A stretch of DNA of 12,649 nucleotides from Planctomycetaceae bacterium (GCA_027488415.1 JAIYBS010000190.1:1-12649); one strand, 5' to 3'; counted from the first letter of the stretch, positions 1 to 9,063 are shown. Notes: generated from the sequence alone by a model not told the origin. Made by a program: numbers and translations.

Positions 1-2570
<2,570 letters not shown>

Positions 2571-2580
2571 CCGGGGTTCC

Positions 2581-2586
2581 TATACT
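2581..2586 (+). promoter_or_regulatory. -10-like box (TATACT) for nuoH
   Basis: TATACT lies 10 nt after the carB stop and ends 11 nt before the nuoH ATG. A transcript starting about 7 nt after this box would have a leader of only about 5 nt. No Shine-Dalgarno-like purine run lies between the box and the ATG (TTCCGACTTCCC). No TTGACA-like -35 is visible in the carB tail. The box is seen directly; its promoter role is inferred, supported by similar boxes at five other starts here. Confidence 0.55.
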
Positions 2587-2597
2587 TCCGACTTCCC

Positions 2598-3833
2598 ATG
2601 CAGACCCTGACTGACTACCTGCCCGCCTGGTTCCCGCAGGGAGCCTCCCTCGCGCAGCTGATCGCGAGCGTCGCGGTGGTGTTCCTCGCGCTCCACGTGA
2701 TCCTCGGCGCCTGCGCCTACGCCATCTGGCTCGAGCGCCGCCTCTCCGCCTGGATGCAGGACCGCGTGGGCCCGAACCGCGTCGGACCGTGGGGCCTGCT
2801 GCAGCCGATCGCCGACGGCCTGAAGTTCTTCCTCAAGGAGGACTACACGCCGAACCACGTCGACAAGTGGATGTTCACCGCCGCGCCGGCGCTGCTCGCG
2901 ATCCCCTCGCTGATCGGCTTCGTCGTCATCCCGTGGGGCGGCGTGCTCGACCTCGCGACGATCCCGTTCCTGGGCCTGACCGGCACCGTGCGGATCATCG
3001 GCGCGGACGTGAACATCGGCGTCGTCTACATGCTCGCGATGGCGAGCCTGTCGGTCTACGGCGTCGCGCTCGGCAGCTGGGCGTCCAACAACAAGTTCGC
3101 GTTCCTCGGCGGCCTCCGCGCGAGCGCGCAGATCATCAGCTACGAGATCCCGATGGGCGTGTGCATGCTCGCGGTGATCCTGATGTCCGGCAGCTTCACC
3201 CCCGGCGAGATCATCGCCTCGCAGCAGCAGGGCGTGTGGAACATCGTGCAGCAGCCGCTCGCGGCCGTCCTGTTCTACGTGTGCATGCTCGCCGAGACGA
3301 ACCGCCTGCCGTTCGACCTCGCCGAGTGCGAGAGCGAGCTCGTCGGCGGCTACCACACCGAGTACTCGAGCATGCGCTTCGCGCTGTTCTTCCTGGCCGA
3401 GTACTTCAACATGATCGCGGGCGCCGCGCTCTTCTGCGTGCTCTTCCTGGGCGGCTGGAGCGTGAACCCCCTCGGCGCCTTCTACGCGTGGGACCTCCCG
3501 CTCGTCGGCGGGCTCCCGCTCGTGGTGGCGCAGATCGGCGTCATGGCCGGCAAGACCTTCCTCGTCGTCACGCTCGGCATCGCGCTGCGCTGGACGCTCC
3601 CGCGGTTCCGCTTCGACCAGCTGATGCGCCTGGCGTGGGAGGGCATGATCCCGACCTCGCTCCTGCTCCTCACCTGCACCGCGGTGTTCATGTACTTCGG
3701 GCTCGGCCAGTGGATGTGGGCCGGCAGCCTGCTGTGCCTGGGCATCGTGTGGTTCGTCGGACCGCGCCTGCCGAGGTCCGCGAGCCCGAACGCGAAGATC
3801 GGTCTCATCGGCAGCCGGTTCAGCCCGGCCTGA
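2598..3833 (+). CDS. nuoH: NADH-quinone oxidoreductase subunit H (complex I membrane arm)
   Basis: NuoH is the membrane subunit that joins the peripheral and membrane arms of complex I and lines the quinone-binding chamber. The predicted protein is 411 residues, slightly longer than many bacterial NuoH, with about eight or nine hydrophobic segments. Family signatures are clear: YAIWLERRLSAWMQDRVGPNR near residues 41-61 followed by GLLQPIADGLKFFLKED, GLRASAQIISYEIPMG in the middle, and the loop AETNRLPFDLAECESELVGG (residues 232-251) followed by YHTEYSSMRFALFFLAEY, the acidic region linked to quinone/proton coupling in this family. The ATG at 2598 gives an N-terminus ahead of the first membrane helix and sits 11 nt after a TATACT box. 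It follows carB by 27 nt and faces a convergent small gene. No other nuo gene is adjacent, which is unusual because nuoH normally lies between nuoG and nuoI. Confidence 0.97.
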   Translation: MQTLTDYLPAWFPQGASLAQLIASVAVVFLALHVILGACAYAIWLERRLSAWMQDRVGPNRVGPWGLLQPIADGLKFFLKEDYTPNHVDKWMFTAAPALLAIPSLIGFVVIPWGGVLDLATIPFLGLTGTVRIIGADVNIGVVYMLAMASLSVYGVALGSWASNNKFAFLGGLRASAQIISYEIPMGVCMLAVILMSGSFTPGEIIASQQQGVWNIVQQPLAAVLFYVCMLAETNRLPFDLAECESELVGGYHTEYSSMRFALFFLAEYFNMIAGAALFCVLFLGGWSVNPLGAFYAWDLPLVGGLPLVVAQIGVMAGKTFLVVTLGIALRWTLPRFRFDQLMRLAWEGMIPTSLLLLTCTAVFMYFGLGQWMWAGSLLCLGIVWFVGPRLPRSASPNAKIGLIGSRFSPA

Positions 3834-3843
3834 CCGGCGGCGC

Positions 3844-4071
3844 TCAGCCGCGCATCAGCTTCCGCATCGACCCGACCCACGCGCCGTACTCCAGTGCGGC
3901 GCGTCGGCGTTCCCGGGCCGGCGGCCACTTCGAGCGGTCCGCGCCGAAGGCGGTCTCCATGCGCCACGACCAGTACTTCCCGCGCAGCCGGAAGCGCGTG
4001 GCGACTCCGAGCAGGAGCAGGTTCCACGCGCCGCGAAGGGAACGGAGGGAACGGAAGACGGGGCCGGGCAT
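3844..4071 (-). CDS. Small basic protein of unknown function, convergent with nuoH
   Basis: A 75-residue minus-strand reading frame ending 10 bp from the nuoH stop. I do not recognise a named family. It reads as truly coding: in the body of the gene nearly every codon ends in G or C, matching the neighbours, and the sequence is rich in Trp, Tyr, Phe and Met (VATRFRLRGKYWSWRMETAF, then EYGAWVGSMRKLMRG), which is unlike a random antisense frame. It has a short hydrophobic patch (NLLLLGVATRF, residues 17-27) but no clear transmembrane helix or signal peptide, and it is strongly basic. The start is uncertain. I chose the ATG at 4071 because the frame further upstream (ATG at 4134, GTG at 4167) runs through the 27-bp palindrome and reads as low-complexity. 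The first dozen codons (CGT, CTT and short repeats) are also less typical. No Shine-Dalgarno sequence is evident. Confidence 0.5.
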   Translation of the reverse strand: MPGPVFRSLRSLRGAWNLLLLGVATRFRLRGKYWSWRMETAFGADRSKWPPARERRRAALEYGAWVGSMRKLMRG

Positions 4072-4112
4072 CGGTCCGCGAGTTTCCCATGCGCGCGGCG
4101 CGGCGGGGGAGC

Positions 4113-4139
4113 GGAAAATGCAGCCCGGCTCCATTTTCC
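4113..4139. repeat. 27-bp near-perfect palindrome between nuoH and radA
   Basis: GGAAAATG (4113-4120) is repeated inverted as CATTTTCC (4132-4139), and the inner AGCC/GGCT (4122-4125 and 4127-4130) also pair around a central C, so two 13-base arms match except for one C:C mismatch. An outer alternative pairing, GCGGAAA (4111-4117) with TTTCCGC (4140-4146), is also possible. The element lies in the non-coding gap upstream of radA and upstream of the small minus-strand gene. It could be a bidirectional terminator (the 3' arm contains TTTT), an operator, or one copy of a dispersed palindromic repeat. The symmetry is seen directly; the role is unknown. Confidence 0.6.
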
Positions 4140-4177
4140 TTTCCGCCGCCTGACGCAGGTGCTTCACCGCGCACCCC

Positions 4178-4183
4178 TACACT
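4178..4183 (+). promoter_or_regulatory. -10-like box (TACACT) for radA
   Basis: TACACT ends 11 nt before the radA ATG, exactly the spacing seen at nuoH and porin 4. The intervening CGCGCCGCGCG contains no Shine-Dalgarno sequence. A start of transcription about 7 nt after the box would leave a leader of only a few nucleotides. The promoter role is inferred. Confidence 0.5.
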
Positions 4184-4194
4184 CGCGCCGCGCG

Positions 4195-5619
4195 ATGGCG
4201 AAGGTGAAGACCAGCTACGTCTGCCGCGACTGCGGGAACGTCCAGCCGAAGTGGATGGGCAAGTGTCCCGACTGCGGCGCATGGGACGCGCTCGAGCGGT
4301 TCTCCGAGCCGGTCGGGTCGGCGGCCTCCGCCGCACCCGGCGCGCTGTCGCTCGGCCCGGCCGATGCCGCGCCGTCCGCCCGCCGCGCGGTGCCGATCGC
4401 CGAGGTCAAGCCCCTCGACGTCCCGCGCATCCCCACCGGCATCGCCGAGTTCGACCGCGTCCTCGGCGGCGGCATCGTCCCCGGCAGCGTGGCGCTCCTC
4501 GGCGGCGACCCGGGCATCGGCAAGAGCACGCTCCTCCTGCAGGCTGCCGCCGCACTCGCGGGCCGCGGTCGCCGCGTCCTCTACGCCACCAGCGAGGAGA
4601 GCGCCGCGCAGGTGAAGCTCCGCGCCGACCGCCTCGAGGGCAGCGCCGACGCCGCGCGCGGCAGCAACCTGCTGCTCCTCGCCGAGCCGAACGTCGCGGT
4701 GGTCGCCGAGGAGGCGCGCCGCCTCCGCCCGGACCTCCTCGTGCTCGACTCGATCCAGCTCGCCTACCGCGGCGACGTGGACGCGATCCCGGGCAGCCTG
4801 CAGCAGCTGCGCCGCTGCTGCCACGACCTCGTCACGCTCGCGAAGACCTCGGGCACCGCCGTCGCGGTCGTCGGCCACGTGACGAAGGACGGCGACCTCG
4901 CCGGCCCGAAGCTCCTCGAGCACCTCGTGGACGTCGTCCTCGCCTTCGAGGGCGACCGCCACCACGCGTACCGCGTCGTGCGCGCCGTGAAGAACCGCTT
5001 CGGCAGCACGCAGGAGCTCGGGCTCTTCGAGATGTCCGGCACCGGACTCGTCGAGGTCGAGGAAGCCTCGCTCGCGCCGGAGGCCGCGCCCGGCGCCGAC
5101 GGCCGTCCTGCCCGCCGCTGCGGCACGGTGTTCGCGCCGGTGCTCGCGGGCTCGCGGGTGCTGCTCGCCGAGATCCAGGCCCTGACCGCGACCGGCTTCC
5201 TCGGCGCGGCCAAGCGCCGCGCGGGCGGCCTCGACGCCGCGCGGCTCGCGATGCTCATCGCGGTCCTCGAGAAGCACGGTGGCCTCCGCCTCGGCGACCA
5301 GGACGTGTACGCCTCCGCACTCGGCGGCGTGCGCATCCCCGAGCCCGCCGCCGACCTCGCGACCGCGCTCGCGATCGCGGGCGCCTTCTACGACCGCGCC
5401 GCCGGGCCCGCCACCGCGGCGATCGGCGAGATTGCGCTGTCCGGCGAGGTGCGGTCGGTCCGCCAGCTCGACCAGCGCGTCCAGGCGGCCGTCCGCCGTG
5501 GCGCTCGACTCCTGCTCGTTCCCGCCGCGCAGTCGTCCGCCGCTCGCCCGGCGGCCGGTCCGGGCGTCGAGGTCGTTCCCGTCGCCGGCATCCGTGACGC
5601 CATCGAGCAGCTCGGCTGA
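4195..5619 (+). CDS. radA: DNA repair protein RadA (Sms), RecA-like branch-migration ATPase
   Basis: RadA promotes branch migration of recombination intermediates and extends RecA-made heteroduplex during repair. The 474-residue product matches the usual family size (about 450-460). Domains in order: an N-terminal four-cysteine zinc finger (C10, C13, C24, C27; CRDCG and CPDCGAW); a RecA-like ATPase core with Walker A GDPGIGKST at residues 104-112, the ATSEES stretch after it and a hydrophobic Walker B strand LLVLDSIQ; the RadA-specific KNRFG motif at residues 266-270; and a C-terminal Lon-protease-like domain with GGVRIPEPAADLATALAIAGAF and GEIALSGEVRSV. The ATG at 4195 is chosen because it begins MAKVKTSYVCRDCG, the normal family N-terminus, and lies 11 nt after a TACACT box. 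An earlier in-frame GTG at 4159 would overlap that box. It appears to be transcribed alone; porin 1 begins 129 nt later. Confidence 0.96.
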   Translation: MAKVKTSYVCRDCGNVQPKWMGKCPDCGAWDALERFSEPVGSAASAAPGALSLGPADAAPSARRAVPIAEVKPLDVPRIPTGIAEFDRVLGGGIVPGSVALLGGDPGIGKSTLLLQAAAALAGRGRRVLYATSEESAAQVKLRADRLEGSADAARGSNLLLLAEPNVAVVAEEARRLRPDLLVLDSIQLAYRGDVDAIPGSLQQLRRCCHDLVTLAKTSGTAVAVVGHVTKDGDLAGPKLLEHLVDVVLAFEGDRHHAYRVVRAVKNRFGSTQELGLFEMSGTGLVEVEEASLAPEAAPGADGRPARRCGTVFAPVLAGSRVLLAEIQALTATGFLGAAKRRAGGLDAARLAMLIAVLEKHGGLRLGDQDVYASALGGVRIPEPAADLATALAIAGAFYDRAAGPATAAIGEIALSGEVRSVRQLDQRVQAAVRRGARLLLVPAAQSSAARPAAGPGVEVVPVAGIRDAIEQLG

Positions 5620-5622
5620 ACC

Positions 5623-5646
5623 TCGCGCCGTCGCGCCGTCGCGTCG
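5623..5646 (+). repeat. Three tandem 8-mers after radA
   Basis: Just after the radA stop there are two exact copies of TCGCGCCG followed by a third copy with one change (TCGCGTCG). It may be ordinary slippage in GC-rich spacer DNA. No terminator with a T-run is seen after radA; a small hairpin, TCGCGG/CCGCGA, exists at 5696-5714 without a T-run. Confidence 0.45.
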
Positions 5647-5735
5647 CTCACTTCGCCGTGATCCGCTCGACGCGCCGCGATCCGCACGCACCAACTCGCG
5701 GAAATGTCCCGCGATGAGCCGCGCGAGGCACGCGG

Positions 5736-5741
5736 TACGGT
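5736..5741 (+). promoter_or_regulatory. -10-like box (TACGGT) for porin 1
   Basis: TACGGT ends 7 nt before the ATG at 5749, so a start of transcription at the normal distance would fall on the ATG itself, giving a truly leaderless message. No Shine-Dalgarno sequence is present (CATTCGC separates box and start). The downstream CATTCGC also follows the porin 4 box. Of the six boxes here this is the weakest match to TATAAT. Confidence 0.4.
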
Positions 5742-5748
5742 CATTCGC

Positions 5749-7260
5749 ATGTCGCTCGCCGCCTTCGCGTCGTTCGCGCTTTTCGACGCGCCGCCGCAGG
5801 CGCAACCTCCCGCTCCGCCGCCCGCCGACCCCGTCACCGAGCGCTTCGACGCGATGCAGCGCGAGATCGAGGCACTGCGAGAGAGGACCGCGAGGCAGGA
5901 CGACCAGATCGAGCGCCTCAAGGCGGAGAACGACGAGAAGTGGCTCACCGAGCAGCGTGCCGCGCAGATCCGCGGCATCGTCGGCGACGTGCTGGGGGAC
6001 TCGGCCGGGCGCGCGTCCCTTCGGACCGACGGAGCGGTCGCCGGCTACGACCGGAACTTCTTCATCGCGAGCGCCGACGGCAACTTCCGGCTGAACTTCG
6101 AGGGACAGCTGCAGACGCGCTTCGCGTTCTCGTTCCTCCCGCGCGAGGCGGTCAGCGGCAACCCGCCCAACCTGGGGCAGGTGCAGAACGAGTACGGCTT
6201 CGAGCTCCGCCGGGTGAAGCTCAACTTCTTCGGGCACATGTTCGACCCGAGCTGGCAGTACCGCATCCAGTTCGCGTACGAGCGCGACGGCCAGAACGTG
6301 AACCGCCCGCTGAACTTCGAGGACGTCTTCGTGCAGAAGTCCCTCGGCGACGGCCTCTGGTTCCGCATGGGCCAGTGGAAGACGTTCTTCAACACCGAGA
6401 ACATCACCTCGTCGCGCACCCTGCAGTTCGTGGAGCGCTCGCTGGTGAACCAGTACTTCATGCAGAACTTCATCCAGGGCGTGCTGCTCGGGTGGGAGGG
6501 CCCCGCGCTCCGCGCGTACGGCTCGTACAACGACGGCGGCGGCAACGCGAACCTCGCGGAGGTGCAGCTCGACGGCAACCCGACCGCATGGGCGACGACC
6601 TGGCGCGCGGACTGGAAGCTCGCCGGCGAATGGGGCCAGTTCAAGGACCAGCAGGGCTGGCGCGGGAGCCCGTTCGCGGCGGCGATCGGCGTCGGCGTGA
6701 ACTGGCAGCGGGCCTCGGGCAACCCTCCGTCGGGCCGCCTGACCGTCGGCAACGGCTCGATCGCCCCCGGCGTGAACGCGCCCATCGCGCTCCTCACCTC
6801 CACCGTCGACGCGAACCTGCGCGGCGACGGATGGAGCGCGACGGCCGCGTTCCTCGGCAACTGGGCATACGGCGGCGGCACGAACGCCGTCGCGCAGGGC
6901 GTCGAGGGCGCGCGCTCGTTCGGCGTCGTGGTGCAGGGCGGCGTCTTCGTGACGGACGCGCTCGAGCTCATGGCGCGCTACGAGGGTCTCTGGGTCGCCT
7001 CGGATCGCACGTTCGCGTCGCTCGGGTCGGTGAACGCGCTCAATGCACAGACGCTGAACATCGTCACGGTCGGCGCGAGCTGGTACTTCAGGAAGAACGC
7101 GATCAAGTTCACGACCGACGTGGGCTATGCGTTCAACCCGGTGCTTTTCTCGAATGGGCTCTACGGCGAGTCGATCGCCGGCGCGGACTGGCGTCCCACG
7201 CAGACGGGGCAGGGCGCGGGCGAGGTCGTGGTGCGGGCACAGATGCAGCTGCTTTTCTGA
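5749..7260 (+). CDS. Porin 1: coiled-coil-stemmed outer-membrane beta-barrel protein (OprP/OprO-like)
   Basis: Predicted to form a diffusion channel in the outer membrane. The 503-residue product has a short hydrophobic export segment (MSLAAFASFALF), a Pro/Ala-rich linker, a coiled coil at about residues 30-62 (REIEALRERTARQDDQIERL), and the junction motif starting at W65 (WLTEQRAAQIR, then GDVLGDS). After this come GYDRNFFIASADGNFRL and alternating amphipathic strands rich in Tyr, Trp and Phe, ending RAQMQLLF with the C-terminal Phe expected of proteins inserted by the BAM machinery. Strand sequences such as ELRRVKLNFFGHMFDPSWQY resemble phosphate-selective porin O/P barrels, but the substrate cannot be told. 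An earlier in-frame ATG at 5704 would add REARGTVIR and give the signal peptide its missing positive charge. I prefer 5749 because of the TACGGT box, with moderate certainty. Its C-terminal region is closest to porin 4 (KFTTDVGYAF versus KWTTDLGWAI). Confidence 0.82.
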   Translation: MSLAAFASFALFDAPPQAQPPAPPPADPVTERFDAMQREIEALRERTARQDDQIERLKAENDEKWLTEQRAAQIRGIVGDVLGDSAGRASLRTDGAVAGYDRNFFIASADGNFRLNFEGQLQTRFAFSFLPREAVSGNPPNLGQVQNEYGFELRRVKLNFFGHMFDPSWQYRIQFAYERDGQNVNRPLNFEDVFVQKSLGDGLWFRMGQWKTFFNTENITSSRTLQFVERSLVNQYFMQNFIQGVLLGWEGPALRAYGSYNDGGGNANLAEVQLDGNPTAWATTWRADWKLAGEWGQFKDQQGWRGSPFAAAIGVGVNWQRASGNPPSGRLTVGNGSIAPGVNAPIALLTSTVDANLRGDGWSATAAFLGNWAYGGGTNAVAQGVEGARSFGVVVQGGVFVTDALELMARYEGLWVASDRTFASLGSVNALNAQTLNIVTVGASWYFRKNAIKFTTDVGYAFNPVLFSNGLYGESIAGADWRPTQTGQGAGEVVVRAQMQLLF

Positions 7261-7286
7261 CCCGCCGGCCGCACGGGAGCATTGAT

Positions 7287-7327
7287 CCCTGTCCGGAAAT
7301 CTCAACTCTCCTTCCGGCAGGGAGTTG
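7287..7327 (+). other. Two competing inverted repeats after porin 1
   Basis: CCCTG-t-CCGGAA (7287-7298) pairs with TTCCGGCAGGG (7312-7322) to give an 11-bp stem with one bulged T and a 13-nt loop. An alternative stem, CAACTCTC (7303-7310) with GGGAGTTG (7320-7327, one G:T pair), uses part of the same 3' arm, so the two cannot form together. It follows the porin 1 stop by 26 nt and could end that transcript, but no T-run follows. The rest of the 7261-7412 gap is less GC-rich and holds no gene I can support. Confidence 0.45.
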
Positions 7328-7412
7328 CGTTCAGATTCCGTTCGGACCGGGGGCGGCCGATATTCCCAAACCCCAGGCATTTTGCCGGATCAATGCACAC
7401 CCCACTTGACCC

Positions 7413-7421
7413 TGCTATGAT
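7413..7421 (+). promoter_or_regulatory. Extended -10 promoter (TGCTATGAT) for porin 2
   Basis: TATGAT (7416-7421) is preceded by TGC, giving the TGn extension that allows recognition without a good -35. Transcription should begin near 7428, leaving an untranslated leader of about 140 nt. A nearby TTGACC (7406-7411) is only 4 nt from the -10 and cannot be its -35. This is the best TATAAT match among the porin genes. Confidence 0.55.
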
Positions 7422-7437
7422 CTGCCCCTCAACCAAA

Positions 7438-7499
7438 CGGCCGCTGTTGGCCGATACGGGTTGAATCCCATGTCCGCCCACCGCGTTGGTGGGCACCAA
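7438..7499 (+). promoter_or_regulatory. Structured 5' leader of porin 2 with overlapping hairpins
   Basis: The leader contains CGGCC-GCTGTT-GGCCG (7438-7453), then CCCACC (7477-7482) pairing with GGTGGG (7488-7493), and TTGGT (7486-7490) pairing with ACCAA (7495-7499). The last two share GGT, so they are mutually exclusive folds. This may stabilise an abundant message or form a switch controlling expression. No known riboswitch class was recognised. The pairings are seen directly; function is inference. Confidence 0.4.
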
Positions 7500-7555
7500 G
7501 GCTTGGGAGTTCTCACTGGGACCGCGGGTAGAACGTCAGAGCCCCGGCCCGAAAC

Positions 7556-7561
7556 AAGGAG
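7556..7561 (+). promoter_or_regulatory. Strong Shine-Dalgarno (AAGGAG) fixing the porin 2 start
   Basis: AAGGAG sits 8 nt before the ATG at 7570, ideal spacing. It decides against the longer in-frame start at 7486, whose extra residues are hydrophilic and would bury the signal peptide. It is the only convincing Shine-Dalgarno sequence before any gene start in the window. Confidence 0.8.
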
Positions 7562-7569
7562 CGAACGAC

Positions 7570-8952
7570 ATGAGTCTGACCAAGTTTGTTGGGCTCCTCG
7601 CGGGCTCGACCCTCACGCTGACCGGCGTGAGCTACGGAGCCGTCGAGGCGAACAACGACACCGCCGCCCAGATCAACGATCTCAAGGCTGAGATCGCGGC
7701 CCTCAAGGCCCAGCAGGGCGAGCAGTGGCTCACCGAGCAGCGCGCGGATGCCATCCGTGGCGTGGTCCAGGACGTCCTGGCCGACAGCAGCACCCGTTCC
7801 AGCTTCCAGCAGGCTGGCGCGACCGCTGGCTACAACAACGGCTTCTTCCTCTCGAGCGCCGACGGCAACTACAGCCTGAAGATCAACGCTCTCGAGCAGG
7901 TTCGCTTCGTCTGGAACAACACCTACTCGTCCAAGGTCGACGGCCCGAACGGCAGCGACGCCAACCAGTGGGGCTTCGAGAACCGCCGCACGCAGGCCTT
8001 CTTCTCGGGCAACGTCGTTGACCCGACCTGGAAGTACCTCGTGGGCATGGCCTACGACTCGCAGACCGACCCGTACGTGCAGACCGCTGGCTCCTTCCAG
8101 CTGCTCTACGCGAACATCTCGAAGTCCTTCGGCAACGGCTTCTCCGTCTCCGTCGGCCAGATGAACGTGCCGTGGACCGTCGAGTCGCAGCTCTTCAACG
8201 CCGGCTCCACCCAGATGGGTGACTACTCGATCTTCGAGTACACCTTCGGCGCGGGCCAGCAGGTCGGCGCGCTCGCGATGTACGAGCAGGACATGTGGCG
8301 CGTGAAGGGTGGCTGGTTCAACGTGGTGCAGAACGCGAACCTCGCGGGCGGCACGATCAACGCGTGGAACAGCGCCGACAACCAGAGCATCGCCCTCGCG
8401 GGCCGCGCTGAGTTCAAGGTCGCCGGCACCTGGGAGCAGTTCTCCAAGGAGTCGAGCTTCAAGGGTGAGGAGTTCGGTCTCCTCGTCGGTGGTGGCGTGA
8501 TCTGGCAGAACGGCCGCGCGCAGAACACCGCCAACACCTACAACGCGAACCCCGTCGGCATCACGGTTGACGCCCAGGCCAAGTTCGGCGGCTTCAACCT
8601 GATCGGCCAGTTCGTGTGGCAGGACGGTTACCCGAACGGTGCGGCCATCAACACGAACGACGTGTACGGCCTGAACGTTCAGGGCGGCGCGTTCCTCACC
8701 GACGACCTCGAAGTCTTCGGCGCCTGGTGCTACTCGGATACGACCGACACCAACAACTTCCTCCAGATCGGTACCAACTGGTACTTCGCCAAGAACAACG
8801 TCAAGGCGACCGTGATGGGCATCATCCCGATGAACGGCGCGGCGGCCAACGATCCGTCGCTCCGTGGCTTCGAGGGTGGCGTCGGCCTCACCTCTGGTCC
8901 GAACGCGGACAACAACTTCTCGCTCGTCTGCCAGCTCCAGGTCATGTTCTGA
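7570..8952 (+). CDS. Porin 2: probable major outer-membrane porin, highly expressed
   Basis: The 460-residue product has a signal peptide (MSLTKFVGLLAGSTLTLTGV, cleavage likely near residues 23-27), a coiled coil at about residues 30-51 (AAQINDLKAEIAALKAQQG), the junction motif from W53 (WLTEQRADAIR, QDVLADS), GYNNGFFLSSADGNYSL, and a beta barrel ending LVCQLQVMF with terminal Phe. Codon use differs from its neighbours, with many GGT, GTT, GCT and CGT codons, the pattern of a gene adapted for high expression. An extended -10, a long leader, the AAGGAG site and a strong terminator point the same way, so this may be the abundant porin of the cell. It is closest to porin 3: both contain LF followed by TQMG after the mid-barrel strands, SFKGEEFG versus SFPGQPFG, and the ending DNNFSLV versus NNNLSVV. 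Substrate unknown. Confidence 0.85.
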   Translation: MSLTKFVGLLAGSTLTLTGVSYGAVEANNDTAAQINDLKAEIAALKAQQGEQWLTEQRADAIRGVVQDVLADSSTRSSFQQAGATAGYNNGFFLSSADGNYSLKINALEQVRFVWNNTYSSKVDGPNGSDANQWGFENRRTQAFFSGNVVDPTWKYLVGMAYDSQTDPYVQTAGSFQLLYANISKSFGNGFSVSVGQMNVPWTVESQLFNAGSTQMGDYSIFEYTFGAGQQVGALAMYEQDMWRVKGGWFNVVQNANLAGGTINAWNSADNQSIALAGRAEFKVAGTWEQFSKESSFKGEEFGLLVGGGVIWQNGRAQNTANTYNANPVGITVDAQAKFGGFNLIGQFVWQDGYPNGAAINTNDVYGLNVQGGAFLTDDLEVFGAWCYSDTTDTNNFLQIGTNWYFAKNNVKATVMGIIPMNGAAANDPSLRGFEGGVGLTSGPNADNNFSLVCQLQVMF

Positions 8953-9000
8953 TCCTCGGATCAGCCTGACCGCAGCACAGACCGCGTCAAGCGAACCTTC

Positions 9001-9037
9001 CATCGGACCCGGCCTCGGCCGGGTCCGATGTGCTTTT
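9001..9037 (+). terminator. Intrinsic terminator after porin 2
   Basis: A perfect 13-bp GC-rich stem, CATCGGACCCGGC (9001-9013) with GCCGGGTCCGATG (9018-9030), closes a CTCG tetraloop and is followed by TGCTTTT. It lies 48 nt after the porin 2 stop and just ahead of the porin 3 promoter box, so porins 2 and 3 are separate transcription units. Confidence 0.88.
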
Positions 9038-9048
9038 GCGCGGCGCGT

Positions 9049-9054
9049 TAGGAT
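9049..9054 (+). promoter_or_regulatory. -10-like box (TAGGAT) for porin 3
   Basis: TAGGAT ends 9 nt before the ATG at 9064 and 12 nt after the preceding terminator's T-run. The AGGA inside it could instead act as a weak Shine-Dalgarno sequence (10 nt from the ATG), so this example is ambiguous. No other ribosome-binding site is seen. Confidence 0.4.
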
Positions 9055-9063
9055 CGCGCCGCG

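Noticed and set aside
4159..4194. RadA start at the upstream GTG (4159)
   Set aside because: The family begins just before the first zinc-finger cysteines, and the extension would cover the TACACT box.
4177..7380. Very long minus-strand open frame (over 1000 codons) opposite radA and porin 1
   Set aside because: High-GC shadow frame: low-complexity Arg/Ala/Glu/Val-rich translation, no recognisable domain, and it lies fully opposite well-supported genes. The same applies to minus-strand frames at 7513-9675 and 10486-12066.
7406..7421. TTGACC followed by TATGAT as a classic -35/-10 pair
   Set aside because: Only 4 nt separate them; sigma-70 promoters need about 17. The TGC extension makes a -35-independent reading more plausible.
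7282..7464. Small plus-strand open frame between porins 1 and 2
   Set aside because: It spans the porin 2 promoter, has no ribosome-binding site, shows no codon bias, and its translation resembles nothing recognised.
7486..7569. N-terminal extension of porin 2 from the in-frame GTG at 7486
   Set aside because: It would place 28 hydrophilic residues before the signal peptide and overlap the leader hairpins; AAGGAG with 8-nt spacing clearly marks 7570.
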